A stretch of DNA of 64,000 nucleotides, from the NCBI GenBank assembly GCA_936432065.2, contig OW386293.2, forward strand, positions 97,423,795 through 97,487,794, given 5' to 3'. Positions 10,968 through 21,574 of the stretch are shown here, piece after piece. Every line of letters begins with the position of its first letter. The first letter of the stretch is position 1. A program made the position numbers and the translations under genes. The notes under the pieces are model-generated. The model saw nothing but the letters and a program-made list of their open reading frames with translations, made no database searches and was not told the origin of the DNA. This stretch comes from Rutpela maculata (taxonomy: Eukaryota > Arthropoda > Insecta > Coleoptera > Cerambycidae).

Positions 10968-11725
10968 ACCCCCGACCCAAAAAGGGAGGTGTTATAAGTT
11001 TGACGCGTATGTTTGTATGTCTGTCTGTCTGTCTGTCTGTGGCTTCATAGCTCTTCAACGGGTGATTTTGATGCACTTTTTTTTATGTGAAAGAATGTTT
11101 TGTCGAGAAGGTTTTTGCCATATTAGATTTTGATTTTTGGTCGCCATCTTGATTACAAGCTTTTATTTAACTTCCCTTGTTGCTTTTGTGGGTCAAATCT
11201 TGCAACTGAATTTTAAAATAGTTATCCTAAACAGATTGAACTGAAATTTTGCATACACGTTTAGTTTGGATGACAATGCATGGTTAGCTAAGTGACGTCA
11301 TTCAAAATCCAATATGGCGGACTCCCAAAGATGGCGGACCAGTTATTTTTTATGCACCCCCATGACATGGGTATCAAATGAAAGGGTTTGCTGAGAAGAA
11401 TACGAAAATAAAATGACGTCACACTAAATTCAATATGGCGGACGCAATTGACTTTTAAAAGTTATCCCCAACCGATTGAGCTGAAATTTTGCATACACGT
11501 TTAGTTTGGATGACAATGCATGGTTAGCTAAGTGACGTCATTCCAAATCTAATATGGAGGACCAGTTATTTTTTAAAAAATTTTCAATTTTTTAACCCCC
11601 GACCCAAAAAGAGAGGTGTTATAATAAGTTTGACTCGTATGTTTGTATGTTTGTTTGTCGCAATGTCTGTCTGTCTGTCTGTGGCTTTATATCTCTTCAA
11701 CGGGAGATCCGATTTTGATGCAGTT
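10968..11725 (+). repeat. Two direct copies of an insect dispersed repeat (ACCCCCGACCCAAAAA...CTGT) with an internal duplication
   Basis: Copy 1 begins AACCCCCGACCCAAAAAGG at about 10968; copy 2 begins with the same bases at about 11592. Both continue GGTGTTATAA, a GT-rich stretch, a (CTGT)n microsatellite (11020-11042 and 11663-11684), then a conserved ATAGCTCTTCAACGGG-like block. In copy 1 a ~120 bp block is repeated: 11215-11340 and 11455-11570 share CTGAAATTTTGCATACACG and GATGACAATGCATGGTTAGC. No coding capacity. I recall similar repeats in several insect genomes but cannot name the class. Both lie in the insertion that splits the LINE. Confidence 0.7.
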
Positions 11726-11904
11726 TTTATTAAAATTAAATATAACACATACATATATTTATAATAAAACTGGTCTGGTAGACCGTGTGCTACTAGTAGA
11801 ATATAAAATTGGACTGCGTCGGCTTAAAGGTTAAAAAGTTCTGTGTGGGACTCGTGATATAATAATACGCTATGTTGTATGTATATGTTTAGTTTAAAAA
11901 GTAT

Positions 11905-12365
11905 AAAATTAAATTAAATTACAAATTTAAAAAACCTCCGACACAAAAATATGGACTAAATAACTAATAAAAAAAAAAAAAAATTAACACAACTTTAAAA
12001 ATTATGAAATAATTTTGATTCCACATACGAACTCTTATGATTTATTTAAATCCAGCTTACATTTTCTTTATGTCCTCGAGATTTGCTTTCTTATACGCAT
12101 GAATATGTCGGGGGCTGCTGTAAAGACGAACTACTAAATAGTTATATTCAAAACAGCAGCTCCCGATATATTCATGCGTATAAGAAAGCTCGAGGACATG
12201 AAGAAAATGTAAGCTGGATTTAAATAAATCATAAGAGTTCATATATGGAATCAAACTTATTTCATAATTTTTAAAGTTGTGTTAATTTATTTTTTTTTAC
12301 ATTAGTTATTTAGTCGATATCTTTGTGTCGGATTTTTTTTAAATTTGTAATTTAATTTTATTAAC
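11905..12365. repeat. Near-perfect 460 bp palindrome (arms ~215 bp, spacer ~32 bp)
   Basis: Left arm 11905-12120 and right arm 12153-12365 are reverse complements with few mismatches by eye. Landmarks: CCGACACAAA at 11938 against TTTGTGTCGG at 12323; CATACGAACTCTTATG at 12025 against CATAAGAGTTCATATATG at 12231; ATTTTCTTTATGTCCTCGAG at 12060 against CTCGAGGACATGAAGAAAAT at 12190. The outer ends (...CCGACACAAA) resemble the start of the CCCCCGAC repeat just to the left. It abuts the resumption of the split LINE at ~12366. Transcription through it would give a long hairpin RNA. Confidence 0.85.
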
Positions 12366-13214
12366 ATAGCATTAAAAAAGTAGTCAGAGACGCAGGGCTG
12401 AATAACAGAGAGCATAGAGATAATGGCATACGCTGATGATGTGGATGTTGTTTCACGCACAATACGACATTCCAAAGAGACGTTTGCCACACTCGTTGGT
12501 GTAGCAAAAAATATGGGTCTGACGGTGAATGAGAGAGAAACTAAAGTTATGGCGTCGACACCAGGTAATGAAGCTAGAGCCATAACATCGGACAAAATAT
12601 TACTATCGATTACAACTTTGAGGTAGTGCAAGCATTTACTTACCTGGGGTCTTCAGTAAATAATAAAAATAATATGTCCGAGGAAATAAAATGCAGAATA
12701 GTACTTGCCAACAAGTGCTATTTTGTACTTGGAAAACACCTCAAAAGCCGACAATTATCATTTAAGACAAAGTTGATGCTGTATAAAATGTAATACTCCC
12801 GGTCTTGACGTATGTATCCGAGACATGGACCCTGAGTAAAGCTGACGAAACTCTACTCCAAACTTTTGATAGGAAAAGTCTGAGGTGGATCTTTGGAGCT
12901 GTATGTAACAATGGTGTATGGCGCCGGCCTTACAACTTGCTCCATGAAAAATACAAACAGGTGGCAAATGGTAGGGATGTGGTAACAAGCATTAGGATAG
13001 GACGACTCAGATGGGCAGAACATGCTGAGCTGATGACAATTACCCCCCAAGAAAGATCATGGCTTCGGAACCATCGGGAGCTAGAAGCCCCGGCAGGCCA
13101 AAATTATGGTGGAAGGATGGTGTCTATGAAGATGCACAAAAATCGGTGCAAGGAATTGAAGGAAAACGAAACTGTACTCCAAAAAAAGTTATATTTTAAT
13201 AACACAAAATTATA

Positions 13215-13421
13215 ATTTCCAAGTGTGCCTACCGACATGCTGCCTAAACAGATTTTTCTGCTCAGCTTTTATTTGGGCCTTCGGATGATTTGGCTGAAGC
13301 TCAGTCACTAACACTAGGTTATCATCAAGTCCATCTGGGGTTCTTTTTGCTGTCTCAGACAATCCAGCACCCACCCCTGCATTTTTATGATCTCGAACTA
13401 ATTGCAAGAGTACATCCTCTG
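13215..13421 (-). other. Possible exon or gene fragment of unknown family
   Basis: On the minus strand an open frame of about 65 codons with no simple bias is preceded by a plausible 3' splice site: ...TACCATTTCCCTACAG then the exon from 13421. It begins DVLLQLVRDHKNAGVGAG and continues with an Asp/Leu-rich segment and a Lys/Gln-rich helix. A weak donor (CG/GTAGGC) lies near 13240. I recognise no domain. It could be an internal exon of a host gene, or a fragment of an unidentified element. No neighbouring exon was found. Confidence 0.25.
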
Positions 13422-13534
13422 TAGGGAAATGGTAGATATTAGTAAATTTTAATATATTTGAAGTTATCTATAAAAAAAAATCATGCCATTGCATACATCA
13501 CCCTGGCAACAGTTGTCTTGTTTTATTACCTCTC

Positions 13535-13690
13535 CGCTTCTCAAACCTCAACCCTATAGATTTCAACTTTGTGGCATATAAGACAGTTAATAAGTACTCT
13601 AGGATATTAAATACTATACCATATTGAACTCCTGAGGATGTTGCATGCCATACTAACTACTACTTTTCCATTCATACACTTGTTCTCGAC
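13535..13690 (+). pseudogene. Tc1-like transposase fragment (end of DDE domain)
   Basis: One frame reads PLRFSNLNPIDFNFVAYKTV and, after one stop, TPEDVACH. This matches the LP.Y...LNPIEF.F...K..V block and the following ...P.DV... of a Tc1-like DDE domain, including the Asn-Pro-Ile that precedes the catalytic acidic residue (here Asp rather than Glu). Only ~50 residues remain. Sequence before 13530 does not continue the domain. Confidence 0.5.
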
Positions 13691-13879
13691 CTTCCGGTGA
13701 CGTGGGAGTTATACACTAGGAATGGCTAATCCAGGATGAATATTCAACATCTCTATTTAACTAGCGCGGATCATCAACATTCAAATTCACCACTCTAAAG
13801 GAGTAGAGAAGAATAGAAACAGACACTATAATTTTTCCAGAAAGTTTAGACGATCAAATCTTTCAGAGTTAGGCATCTG

Positions 13880-14345
13880 TACTTCCCGTGGAAAGATTCT
13901 ATAAAGTCTCTATAATATTTGTTCCAACAACAGATTAAAGGATATTGAATATAACATATACGATGACCTTACTAGTTTTTGGAGATATATAAAAGAGCAA
14001 AGAAAAAACTGAAATATGTCATGCCTCTTTTATTTATATAGATCCCGGTAATGATGCTATATCGAATGGGTATGCTGATTATTTGCCCAATAATTGCCCT
14101 TTTCCTAGCTACAATTTGAAGTGATATAAACAATTTAACAGAAAATGAAGTATTGATGGCAATTAAATCGCTAAAGCCAAAGGAAACCGTTAGTATACAT
14201 GATATACCTGAACGTATAACTCCTATTCACAAAAGTGGGAGCAGTAATTTTATAAAAAATCATACATCCATAACAGTTCTACCATACTTCTCAATATATT
14301 TGAAAAAACGATATATAACAGAATGAATATTAGCCCAGTTATAAT
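13880..14345 (+). pseudogene. Heavily decayed LINE fragment (pre-RT and early RT)
   Basis: Scattered blocks in shifting frames fit a Jockey/CR1-type polyprotein: FWRYIKEQRK at ~13980 (the FW..I linker), NGYADYFAQ at ~14070, IKSLKPKET and IHDIPER at ~14165-14215, ITPIHKSGS at ~14220 and a degraded NYRPIS-like block at ~14260. Frameshifts and stops are frequent. The catalytic box is missing. Confidence 0.6.
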
Positions 14346-14349
14346 CGAA

Positions 14350-16195
14350 CAATCTTCGGTCTGACCTTACAAAATTTCCTATTTAAAACCTCCCAGGCCC
14401 ATATGTTTTTGATATTAGGTTAAGAAAAATATATGATGTTTTTAAGATAACAAATACCATTTCGCAAATTAGCGAGTGTCTCATTACCACAAGTGATTTT
14501 GTAAAAAAAAAAAACATGATATAGATTTTTTTCAATGTCAGTAGGAATAAATTGTTAAATATTATCTTTAGGTCTACATGTCGAATGTATATTTTTTCTA
14601 CTAATAGTAATGTCCATTAGTTTTTAGTTTGTGCTATTGACGCTACTAGAACCCTGTACATTATGTAAGTGGAATATTTTTGTGTCTGCAGCATACATGA
14701 AGTCCTTAGATCTATCTAATTTACAAAAGATATGTTCCGATTGTGGAATTATTGGCAAGTATCCAAATCAAACTTTACTTTTTTCTCTCGCAGTTCTCCT
14801 AGATTTACCTTACCATTTCCGATATTTTTAAGCGGGAATATAAGAAGTTGAAATATTTATAAACAATCAAATTATAAACAGTTATTTTTAACACCGAATT
14901 GTTGAAAATAGAACAGTTCGCACATATTTTCTCCTTTGTTATTGCATACCTACTAAATGTTCCTTTAAAATAAACTCAACTTCCTCTCTCAGAACTGTAT
15001 TTTCATAAGGTGTATAAGACAACACTGTAAATTTTCTAAAAAATGACTAGTTTCTCGGCTGCCAAGGGGACGCGGCTGCTGAGGATGTGGAATGTTTTGT
15101 TTTCAAACCAGTATCATTTATAAAAATGACATCTAGCTTGCGTGTTTACTATATTGACTTTAGTGTTTTGTTTTGAAACAGATCGTGGCTTAAGGCATGT
15201 GGTAACAGCGATTCAACAATTGCTCCGAATTGCACCTCAGTAGAATAACAAAATTACGTGTTGAGGAGTTAATGACTTAGAAATTCTATTTTTATAATCA
15301 TTAAATGAACAAGATACTAATGGTTTGGTAATTTTAAATTACGGTTTGTAATTGGCATACATTTGCACTGCAAAATTGTGTAATGAGTGGTCTGTAATGC
15401 CTTTTATATTCATGTAATTGTCATGATGTGGGACAATACAATTTTTTTCAAGAGACAGAAAATTTAACAAAATAGTTTTTTTTATATATAAATTACTATT
15501 CTTGATTAGAAAATATTGAAAACGAAAACATTTGACAACTTGTATAAGCAGATACTAAAGAATTACAGAGTTTATATGCATAGTGCTGTTCGAATGTGGA
15601 GATGCACGTTAGGTAAAGAAAATAAAATACACATTTCTGGACAAACAACCAAAACAACTACTCTCGTAGCTAATAGTAAATATTGTTGAATTACATCATA
15701 AAAGTTTGATAACAGTAGATCAAAAAAATCCTAATCTTGATGACAATAAAGGAAAATAAATTAAGTGATAAAAATAACACTCCAGGAAGTACGTGCTGGC
15801 AAGTCTTAGATTAGTTCTGATATCGGACATTTTTATTAACTTTGAGATGCACTTTTCAAATTTTTACTTTGACACCTCGTATATTTTTCTCTTGTGTGCC
15901 ATATTGAAAAAATGGCACCAATGACGAGTTTTTCGACATTATTTCCTTTCTCATTAATTTTATGATATAAATAGTTATGAAATAAATGAAATTAGAGAAG
16001 ACGTAAAGGCACGTCGAGTGATAGTATTTGCGGGTAGTATTTAAGTGTTTCGGTGTTCGTGAAAACTACTTCAGAGGCAACAAAGGTTGATAAAAATCGA
16101 GTCCGAGATCTTTAAATTGGCTGCATCTATTAACCGTTTCATTGCCTATTTTGTATAAAAAATGTATAAAATTATTTCTATTCGTAAACGACATG
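14350..16195. other. No recognisable gene
   Basis: AT-rich sequence. A 66-codon open frame at 14631-14831 has hydrophobic ends and four Cys but no recognised domain. No repeat family recognised. Confidence 0.45.
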
Positions 16196-16623
16196 GTATT
16201 ACATTTTGATATAATTATATAGATTTACACCATAAATTAATTTTTGACAGATCATGTTACAAATGATGACAATTTTCATCAGAGTTAACGGACGCAAACA
16301 ATTTAAAATCATCAGAATATAGAACAACATTACTTTGTATATCCCTACAAGGATCGTTAATAAACAGAAAAAATAACAGTGGCCCGAGAATGAAACTCTG
16401 TGGCACTCCAAATGTTACCAACACATGAATCAATAAGAAGCCCTGATGCTGCATATTTAATTTTCTTTTACCAGTAGAATTCAAAGATCTTAGAAAATTT
16501 AAAGAAAACCCGAATATTGACAATTTTTTCATGCCCATGGCCGAATCTGTCAAATGCTTGACAAGTATGTGTAAATTACATCTAGCACGATCCAGTGTAT
16601 TCGCAATAAATTGAGTAATAATT

Positions 16624-18523
16624 GAAGATACAAGTGGATGAAGGGTCTATGTAACAACAAAGTGATTTTGAGATAACACAGCCCCACAAAAAAAAAAAAA
16701 AGTTCAGACCAGCGAACCAGACCCATGTATCCCTATGTATTTTCGGTCGCTGAATCCGAATCCGAGGTCAAAAAAATTCGTACACCCCCAAAATCTTGAG
16801 CTAGAGCCAAAAAACACCCCTGGACTGGGATAAAAAGAATATTAAGCTACGAGAATAGTTGTTACATCCTAATCTATCGAATTATACAAATTAAGGTTAA
16901 ACAGCAGCGTACATACAACAGATATGAAACACACCCCCAGGGAGGGGTGAGAAATCGATCGAAAACATTAATGAGTACTGAAAAAGCTCGAAATGTCTAA
17001 ATTTTGTTAAAGTGATAACAAACTTCATCAGGTCCAACGTAATCTTCATAAACTGCCCCTATAGGGTTGAGAACAACCACCTTCAAGTTTAAAGGACACG
17101 AGAAAAACAAGAAAAAACGTAAAATCCAACAGGATTTCTATTTTCATGAATGCTATGATTGGCTGAAATTGCGTAGTACTCTAAAATAGAACTAGAAACT
17201 TACGTATCATTAACGCCCTACAGTGTCAACCCTCAGAGGGTGTGAAAACTACCCCTAAACTAAAAAGTTACAGTATAAAAATGTAGTGTAAAAATTCGAA
17301 ACACCTGCGTTGTGTGGAAGTGAGAAGAAACTAGACTATGTTCGACGCTATGCTTGAAAACCAGCCCCACGGGGTTGCGAGATACCACCTCTATATCTGT
17401 AGGATGCTGGAAAAACAGAGCGAAACTAACCGGATTTACATTTTTATGCTATGATTAGCAAAAATCGTGATGCACACTTCCAGTGTCCTACGGATATGGG
17501 GGTAGCATCTCGCAACCCCATGGGGGTGGTTTTCAAGCACAGCGCCGAACTTAGTCTAATTTCGTCTCACTTCCACACAACGTAGGTGTTTCGAATTTTT
17601 ATAGAAGTCACTGTAACTTTTTATAGATAAATCTTACATAGGGGGTAGTTTTCACACCATCTGAAGGTTGACACTATAGGGCGTTGATGGTACATAAGTT
17701 TCTAGTTCTATTTTAGAGTACTACGCAAAATATAAATCCTGTCGGATTTTACATTTTCTCTTGTTTTGTGTCCTTTAAACTTAAGGGTGGTCGTTCTCAA
17801 CCCTATACGGGCAGTTTATGAAGATTACGTCGGATCTGATGCACATTAACAAAACTTAGACCTTTCGAGCTTTTTCAACAGTCACTGCTGTTTTGGATCG
17901 ATTTTTTTTATAAATGGGGGCTAGTTTTCACCCCTCACTGGGGGTGTGTTTCATATCTATTGTATGTACGCTGCTGTTTAACCTTAATTTGTATAATTCG
18001 ATAGATTAGGATGTAACAACTATTCTCGTAGCTTAATATTCTTTTTACCCCAGTCCAGGGGTGTTTTTTGGCTCTAGCTCAAGATTTTGGGGGTGTACGA
18101 ATTTTTTTGACCTCGGATTCGGATTCAGCGACCGAAAATACATAGGGATACATGGGTCTGGTTCGCTGGTCTGAACTTTTTTTTTTTTTTGTGGGGCTGT
18201 GTAATTAATCTCAAAGTTTTTAACAACCTACCAACTTCCACAGTACATAGACCCTTTATAAATTAATAAATCAGATATTTTTGCATCATATAAAAAACTC
18301 GTTTTTTTCAACAGTTTTTTTTTGAGATAATTGATTTCAAAGTTTTTAACGACCTACCAACTTCAACAGTACATAGATCCTTTATAAAATAAATCAGATC
18401 TTTTTGCATTGGAAACAAATGTAATGTGCCTGAGGGAATTTTGTGTACTTATAGTCTTCATTCATATAAAAAACTCGTTTTTTTCGAAAATGTCACATAG
18501 ACCCATCGTCCACTTGTATCTTC
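16624..18523. mobile_element. Outer MITE-like element with AATT target duplication
   Basis: Both ends carry the inverted repeat GAAGATACAAGTGGA (16624-16638 and complement 18509-18523), continuing about 15 more bases to a TCTATGT core. Each is flanked by AATT (16620-16623 and 18524-18527), and joining the flanks restores the LINE reading order. Without the nested 1.5 kb element it would be only ~370 bp. It contains a tandem duplication: TCAAAGTTTTTAAC, CTACCAACTTC and ACAGTACATAGA occur at about 18210-18260 and again at about 18337-18380. No coding sequence. Superfamily not assigned. Confidence 0.75.
16677..18201. mobile_element. 1.5 kb palindromic element, CACAG ends, TAA target duplication (PIF/Harbinger-like)
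   Basis: The element starts CACAGCCCCACAAAAAAA and ends with the exact complement, TTTTTTTGTGGGGCTGTG; TAA flanks both sides (16674-16676, 18202-18204). Almost the whole length is an inverted repeat: arms of about 740 bp (16677-17430 and 17480-18201) around a ~50 bp centre. Paired landmarks: GACCAGCGAACCAGACCC at 16707 with its complement at 18154, and TGGGGTTGCGAGATACC-type sequence at 17370 with its complement at 17500. A 3 bp TWA duplication is the habit of PIF/Harbinger elements; that assignment is inference because there is no transposase. It inserted into the outer element after that had inserted in the LINE. Confidence 0.8.
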
Positions 18524-18769
18524 AATTGCAAAATTAGTTTTTGTGCTCTATACGCCATAAACTCGCGTTGACAATAGGAAATTTGAGATTCAACGTGAAA
18601 AGAATTTATATCGCATAAGGCAATTTCAAAGTTTACCAAAATTACCATTGGTAGGTAATTTTCAATAATAGTTTTATCGCCTGTTTTGGAAATAGGACAA
18701 TTTTTTTATTGAGTCCAAATTTGGGGAAATATAGCGGTTCGTAATAAAAAAATACTGTAAAGTGATAAG

Positions 18770-20285
18770 TCAAAGGTACAGGCACAGTTAGTCCATGTAA
18801 AACGCGGGGTTTGACGCTCGGAATGCCCTCATCGGGATCACTTGTATTTTATGTTTTTTGAGTCGCTGATCACGAAAATCGGAGCCCTGCGGCTCTGAAA
18901 ACAGCACATCACCCCTAAAAATGCCAGAAACTACCCATTTTGGGTTTTTTTCGAGGTAATGTGAATAATACTGTAAAATAATGTTATGAATGTGCTAATT
19001 GTAATGATATTTTGCCAGTTCAGTATGTATAAATTATATGCTGGCGTAAAATGGAAAAATGATATTTTTATCACTTTTTGATTTGAGTTTAGATGAATTG
19101 GGGATTGTGCAATGAAGAACATTTTTTTCCAACCCTTCAGAGGTGAAAACTAACCCCTATATCACCTTTAAATTGAACTAACGCTTAGAAAATAAGTAGA
19201 GATGTATACTTTTTAGTTTGTTTGTAATTTCTGATAAACTTCCGTCGAAATAAATACTAAAAAACTACCCTCAAGCTTGCAGGGAATTGAAAGAGAAGGT
19301 GGAAATATTCTTGATAAATAATGTTATGATATTTGAATTTTTTAGTGCCTTTTGAACGTCTTTTTTGATAATGGAATGTTAAGTTGAGGAGCATTACATG
19401 TTATTTCATATGTAAATGATGTAATAAAAGACGATTCAAAGTTTTAGGTAAAAGCATTGACGATGCTTTGAGGATCGTGGAAAAAAGATTGTCGTAACTC
19501 ATTATATTCGGTATAATACTGGTTGTATTTTTAATATTATTAAGAAAATACAAAAACGATTCGGGTTAGTTTTAATATGCATTCCTGTATTTTCAATTTA
19601 TCTTTTGTAATTTCAGTATATCTTTATATTTTGGGGCGCAAATATGTAAATGCGTAAAGAAGCCAGAAACGAAACGATCCATCATATCATCAATATTTAT
19701 TGGCAAATGCATAGAATTGGAAACCATCAACACTCGCCCAGTCACAAATCTGTACCATCAGCCGTCTGAGAGGAAAAGTTAAATCTCCCCATATTTATCT
19801 ACTACTAGTCGAAATTTACGTTGCATGTGAAGGTTATATACGCCCTGGATAAGGTGACATTTGGGGAGCCACGCAAATTTGGTTGGTTTTTAAAATATAC
19901 GAAAACGATTTATTTTTACAATTATTTTTTATTTATTTGCTAGGAATCATATCATGTAATTCAATACTTCGTCAGTATTAGCTAGAAGGGTAGTTGTTTT
20001 GATTGGTTCTCCAATAATGAGTATTTTAAAGTATATAACTAGTATATTAGCGTACCAGATTAGGGCACCAATATACAGAAATAAGGTAATTTCGTAATAA
20101 ATAAAAACAGTGTAAGTTGTGATTTGCTTAATACCTAAATAATATTCTCTAATTGTGATAAAAACAAATAAATAAAATTATTAATTGTAAAAATAAATCA
20201 TGTTTCTATACCCACTGATGAGAACTGACGAGTTCGAAAAAACTTGTAGAACTTTTCTAGAGATGAAATAGAATGTAAGATTTAA
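18770..20285. other. No recognisable gene; one hammerhead-like motif near the right end
   Basis: Minus-strand frame at 18931-19122 has no domain. The region holds a GC-richer patch at 18780-18920. A hammerhead-like motif lies at 20215-20239 (separate entry). Confidence 0.45.
20215..20239 (+). ncRNA. Hammerhead ribozyme-like core (incomplete)
   Basis: The sequence is CTGATGA, GAACT, GACG, AGTTC, GAAA. CTGATGA and GAAA are the two invariant strands of the hammerhead core, and GAACT/AGTTC pairs perfectly as stem II with a 4-base loop. Such motifs occur in some Penelope-like and other retroelements. I do not see the partner needed for stems I and III or a UH cleavage site within 60 bases on either side, so self-cleavage in this form is doubtful. 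It may be a relic or part of a dimeric arrangement now lost. Confidence 0.25.
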
Positions 20286-20288
20286 TAA

Positions 20289-20844
20289 CACAGGTCTACA
20301 AAAAAAAAATCTGCTCCAAGGACTAAACCTATCATTCCTTTAGTATTTTTCTACCTCGTAGATTTCGAGTAAACGTAAAAAATTGTCAAAAAACCGTATT
20401 TTGACGATAAAAACCGGGATTTACTCGAAATCTACTTGGTAAAATATATTTTAAATTGAAAATTCGAATTCAGCACACAAAAATACTTAAGGAATGATAG
20501 GTTTAGTCCTTGGAACAGAATTTTTTTGTAAATCTGTGCACAGGCGCACCTTGTGCATAGGTCTACAAAAAAAATTCTGTTCCAAGGACTAAATCTACCA
20601 TGCCTTAAGTATTTTTGTATGTTGAATCCGAATTTTCAAGTAAAAAAATTTTCTACCGCGTAGATTTCGAGTAAATCCCGGTTTTTATCGTCAAAATACG
20701 ATTTTTGACAATAAAAACCGGGATTTACTCGAAATCTACGCTGTAGAATTTTTTTTTTATTGAAAATTCGGATTCAGCACACAAAAATACTTAAGGGATG
20801 ATAGGTTTAGTCCTTGGAGCAGAATATTTTTTTGTAGACCTGTG
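20289..20844. mobile_element. Double palindromic MITE with CACAGGTCTACA ends and TAA target duplication
   Basis: Starts CACAGGTCTACAAAAAAA at 20289 and ends TTTGTAGACCTGTG at 20844, with TAA on both sides (20286-20288, 20845-20847). It is made of two head-to-tail units (about 20289-20538 and 20553-20844), each itself a palindrome: the block AAGGACTAAA, the block AGATTTCGAGTAAA and an AAAACCGGGATTTACTCGAA core recur in both orientations. The units are joined by about 15 bp (GCACAGGCGCACCTTGTGC). The end sequence and TAA duplication relate it to the 16677-18201 element and to 45466. No coding capacity. Confidence 0.8.
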
Positions 20845-20847
20845 TAA

Positions 20848-21570
20848 TTGTTGACTGAATTTTATTAAATGATTGCTGTATGTCTGCTTATGTACGAGAC
20901 ACCCTGTATAACAAGAACAAGTAAGCATTGTTTTACAAATAAATGTTTTGTTCATAGATTCATGCTTTAACAAATGGCCTTCTTAATCTACTTTAAATTG
21001 TATTAAAGTATTATACTATTTTTGCGGAATTATCTCCTGAAGTTTGGCCGAAAGGTTTACTCATACCCTCTAATCTCAGTTTTTCTTGGGTTAAACTGTG
21101 GTAGTTTTCGTAAGAAACCACGTATTTGATTCTCAATCCACCCCCTTTGGTTTCAAATGTCTTTACGGACAAAAAATCGTCTCACATTAAACTGAACATG
21201 ACACTTAACCCTTTAAAGTCAAAGGTTGGCGTATTTCTGGTAGGTAGTAATTCATGTAATTACACCACACAAGTTGTTTCAGAGTCTACGTTAATTTCCG
21301 TCGAAAAGTTATTAATTAAAGTAGGTTCTGGTTAAAAAATACATTAAATACAACCTTAGCAATGGGGAGAACGTCGTGAACCCACGAAGGATATCCTGTA
21401 AATATATATAACATTCCTCAAGTCCTACCGTAACTCTGTTAGCCATAGAGTGACATTTGTTATGTCGGCTGTACAGAAACAGGGAAATAAATATATGAAA
21501 TTATATTATAGTATGCCTAATTTAAGAAGAGTCTCCAATGTCTTCATCGTTGTTTTAAATTTTTGCCGAG
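20848..21570. other. No recognisable gene
   Basis: Contains CACCCTGTATA at 20913, the form of a Tc1/mariner-type terminus facing left, without a partner. A 69-codon frame at 21126-21335 has no domain. Confidence 0.4.
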
Positions 21571-21574
21571 AGTT

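Larger units (their letters stand above)
10870..13205 (+). pseudogene. LINE reverse transcriptase (C-terminal half), split by a 1.4 kb repeat insertion
   Basis: Three parts fit one non-LTR reverse transcriptase. (1) 10890-10965: YTDPFNTNKGLRQGDALACH and LF, the motif before the catalytic box. (2) after the insertion, from about 12366: NIALKK....AG then MAYADDVDVVSRTIR (the F/YADD active site, at 12424-12440) and KNMGLTVNERETKVMAS. (3) 12790-13205: LPVLTYVSETWTLSKADET, then RWIFG, GVWRRPYN and the IGRLRWAEHAE motif typical of the C-terminus. Frameshifts separate 12626 from 12805. The upstream RT and endonuclease are missing. The LF/NIALKK junction is interrupted by 10968-12365, so the insertion hit an existing LINE. 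The clade is uncertain (RTE- or Jockey-like). Confidence 0.85.
16199..18765 (-). pseudogene. LINE reverse transcriptase (CR1/Jockey-like), split by nested elements
   Basis: Two parts on the minus strand join across an insertion. The upstream part, 18765 to 18528, reads (with frameshifts) KTGDKTIIENYLPMVIL, then ISYCQREFMAYRAQKLIL, matching the NYRPISIL and Q.GF...RS blocks. The downstream part, 16619 to 16199, continues ITQFIANTLDRARCNL, then MKKLSIFGFSLNFLRS, then FGVPQSFILGPLLFFLFIND and LYSDDFKLFASV. In the last block GVPQG is now GVPQS and the YADD catalytic box reads YSDD. The insertion at 16620-18527 lies between ...KLILQ and ITQF... and carries a 4 bp target duplication, which confirms the continuity. 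Confidence 0.85.

Noticed and set aside
10963..11725. CRISPR-like or regularly spaced repeats
   Set aside because: Repeats are few, long and unevenly spaced; this is a eukaryotic dispersed repeat with CTGT microsatellites.
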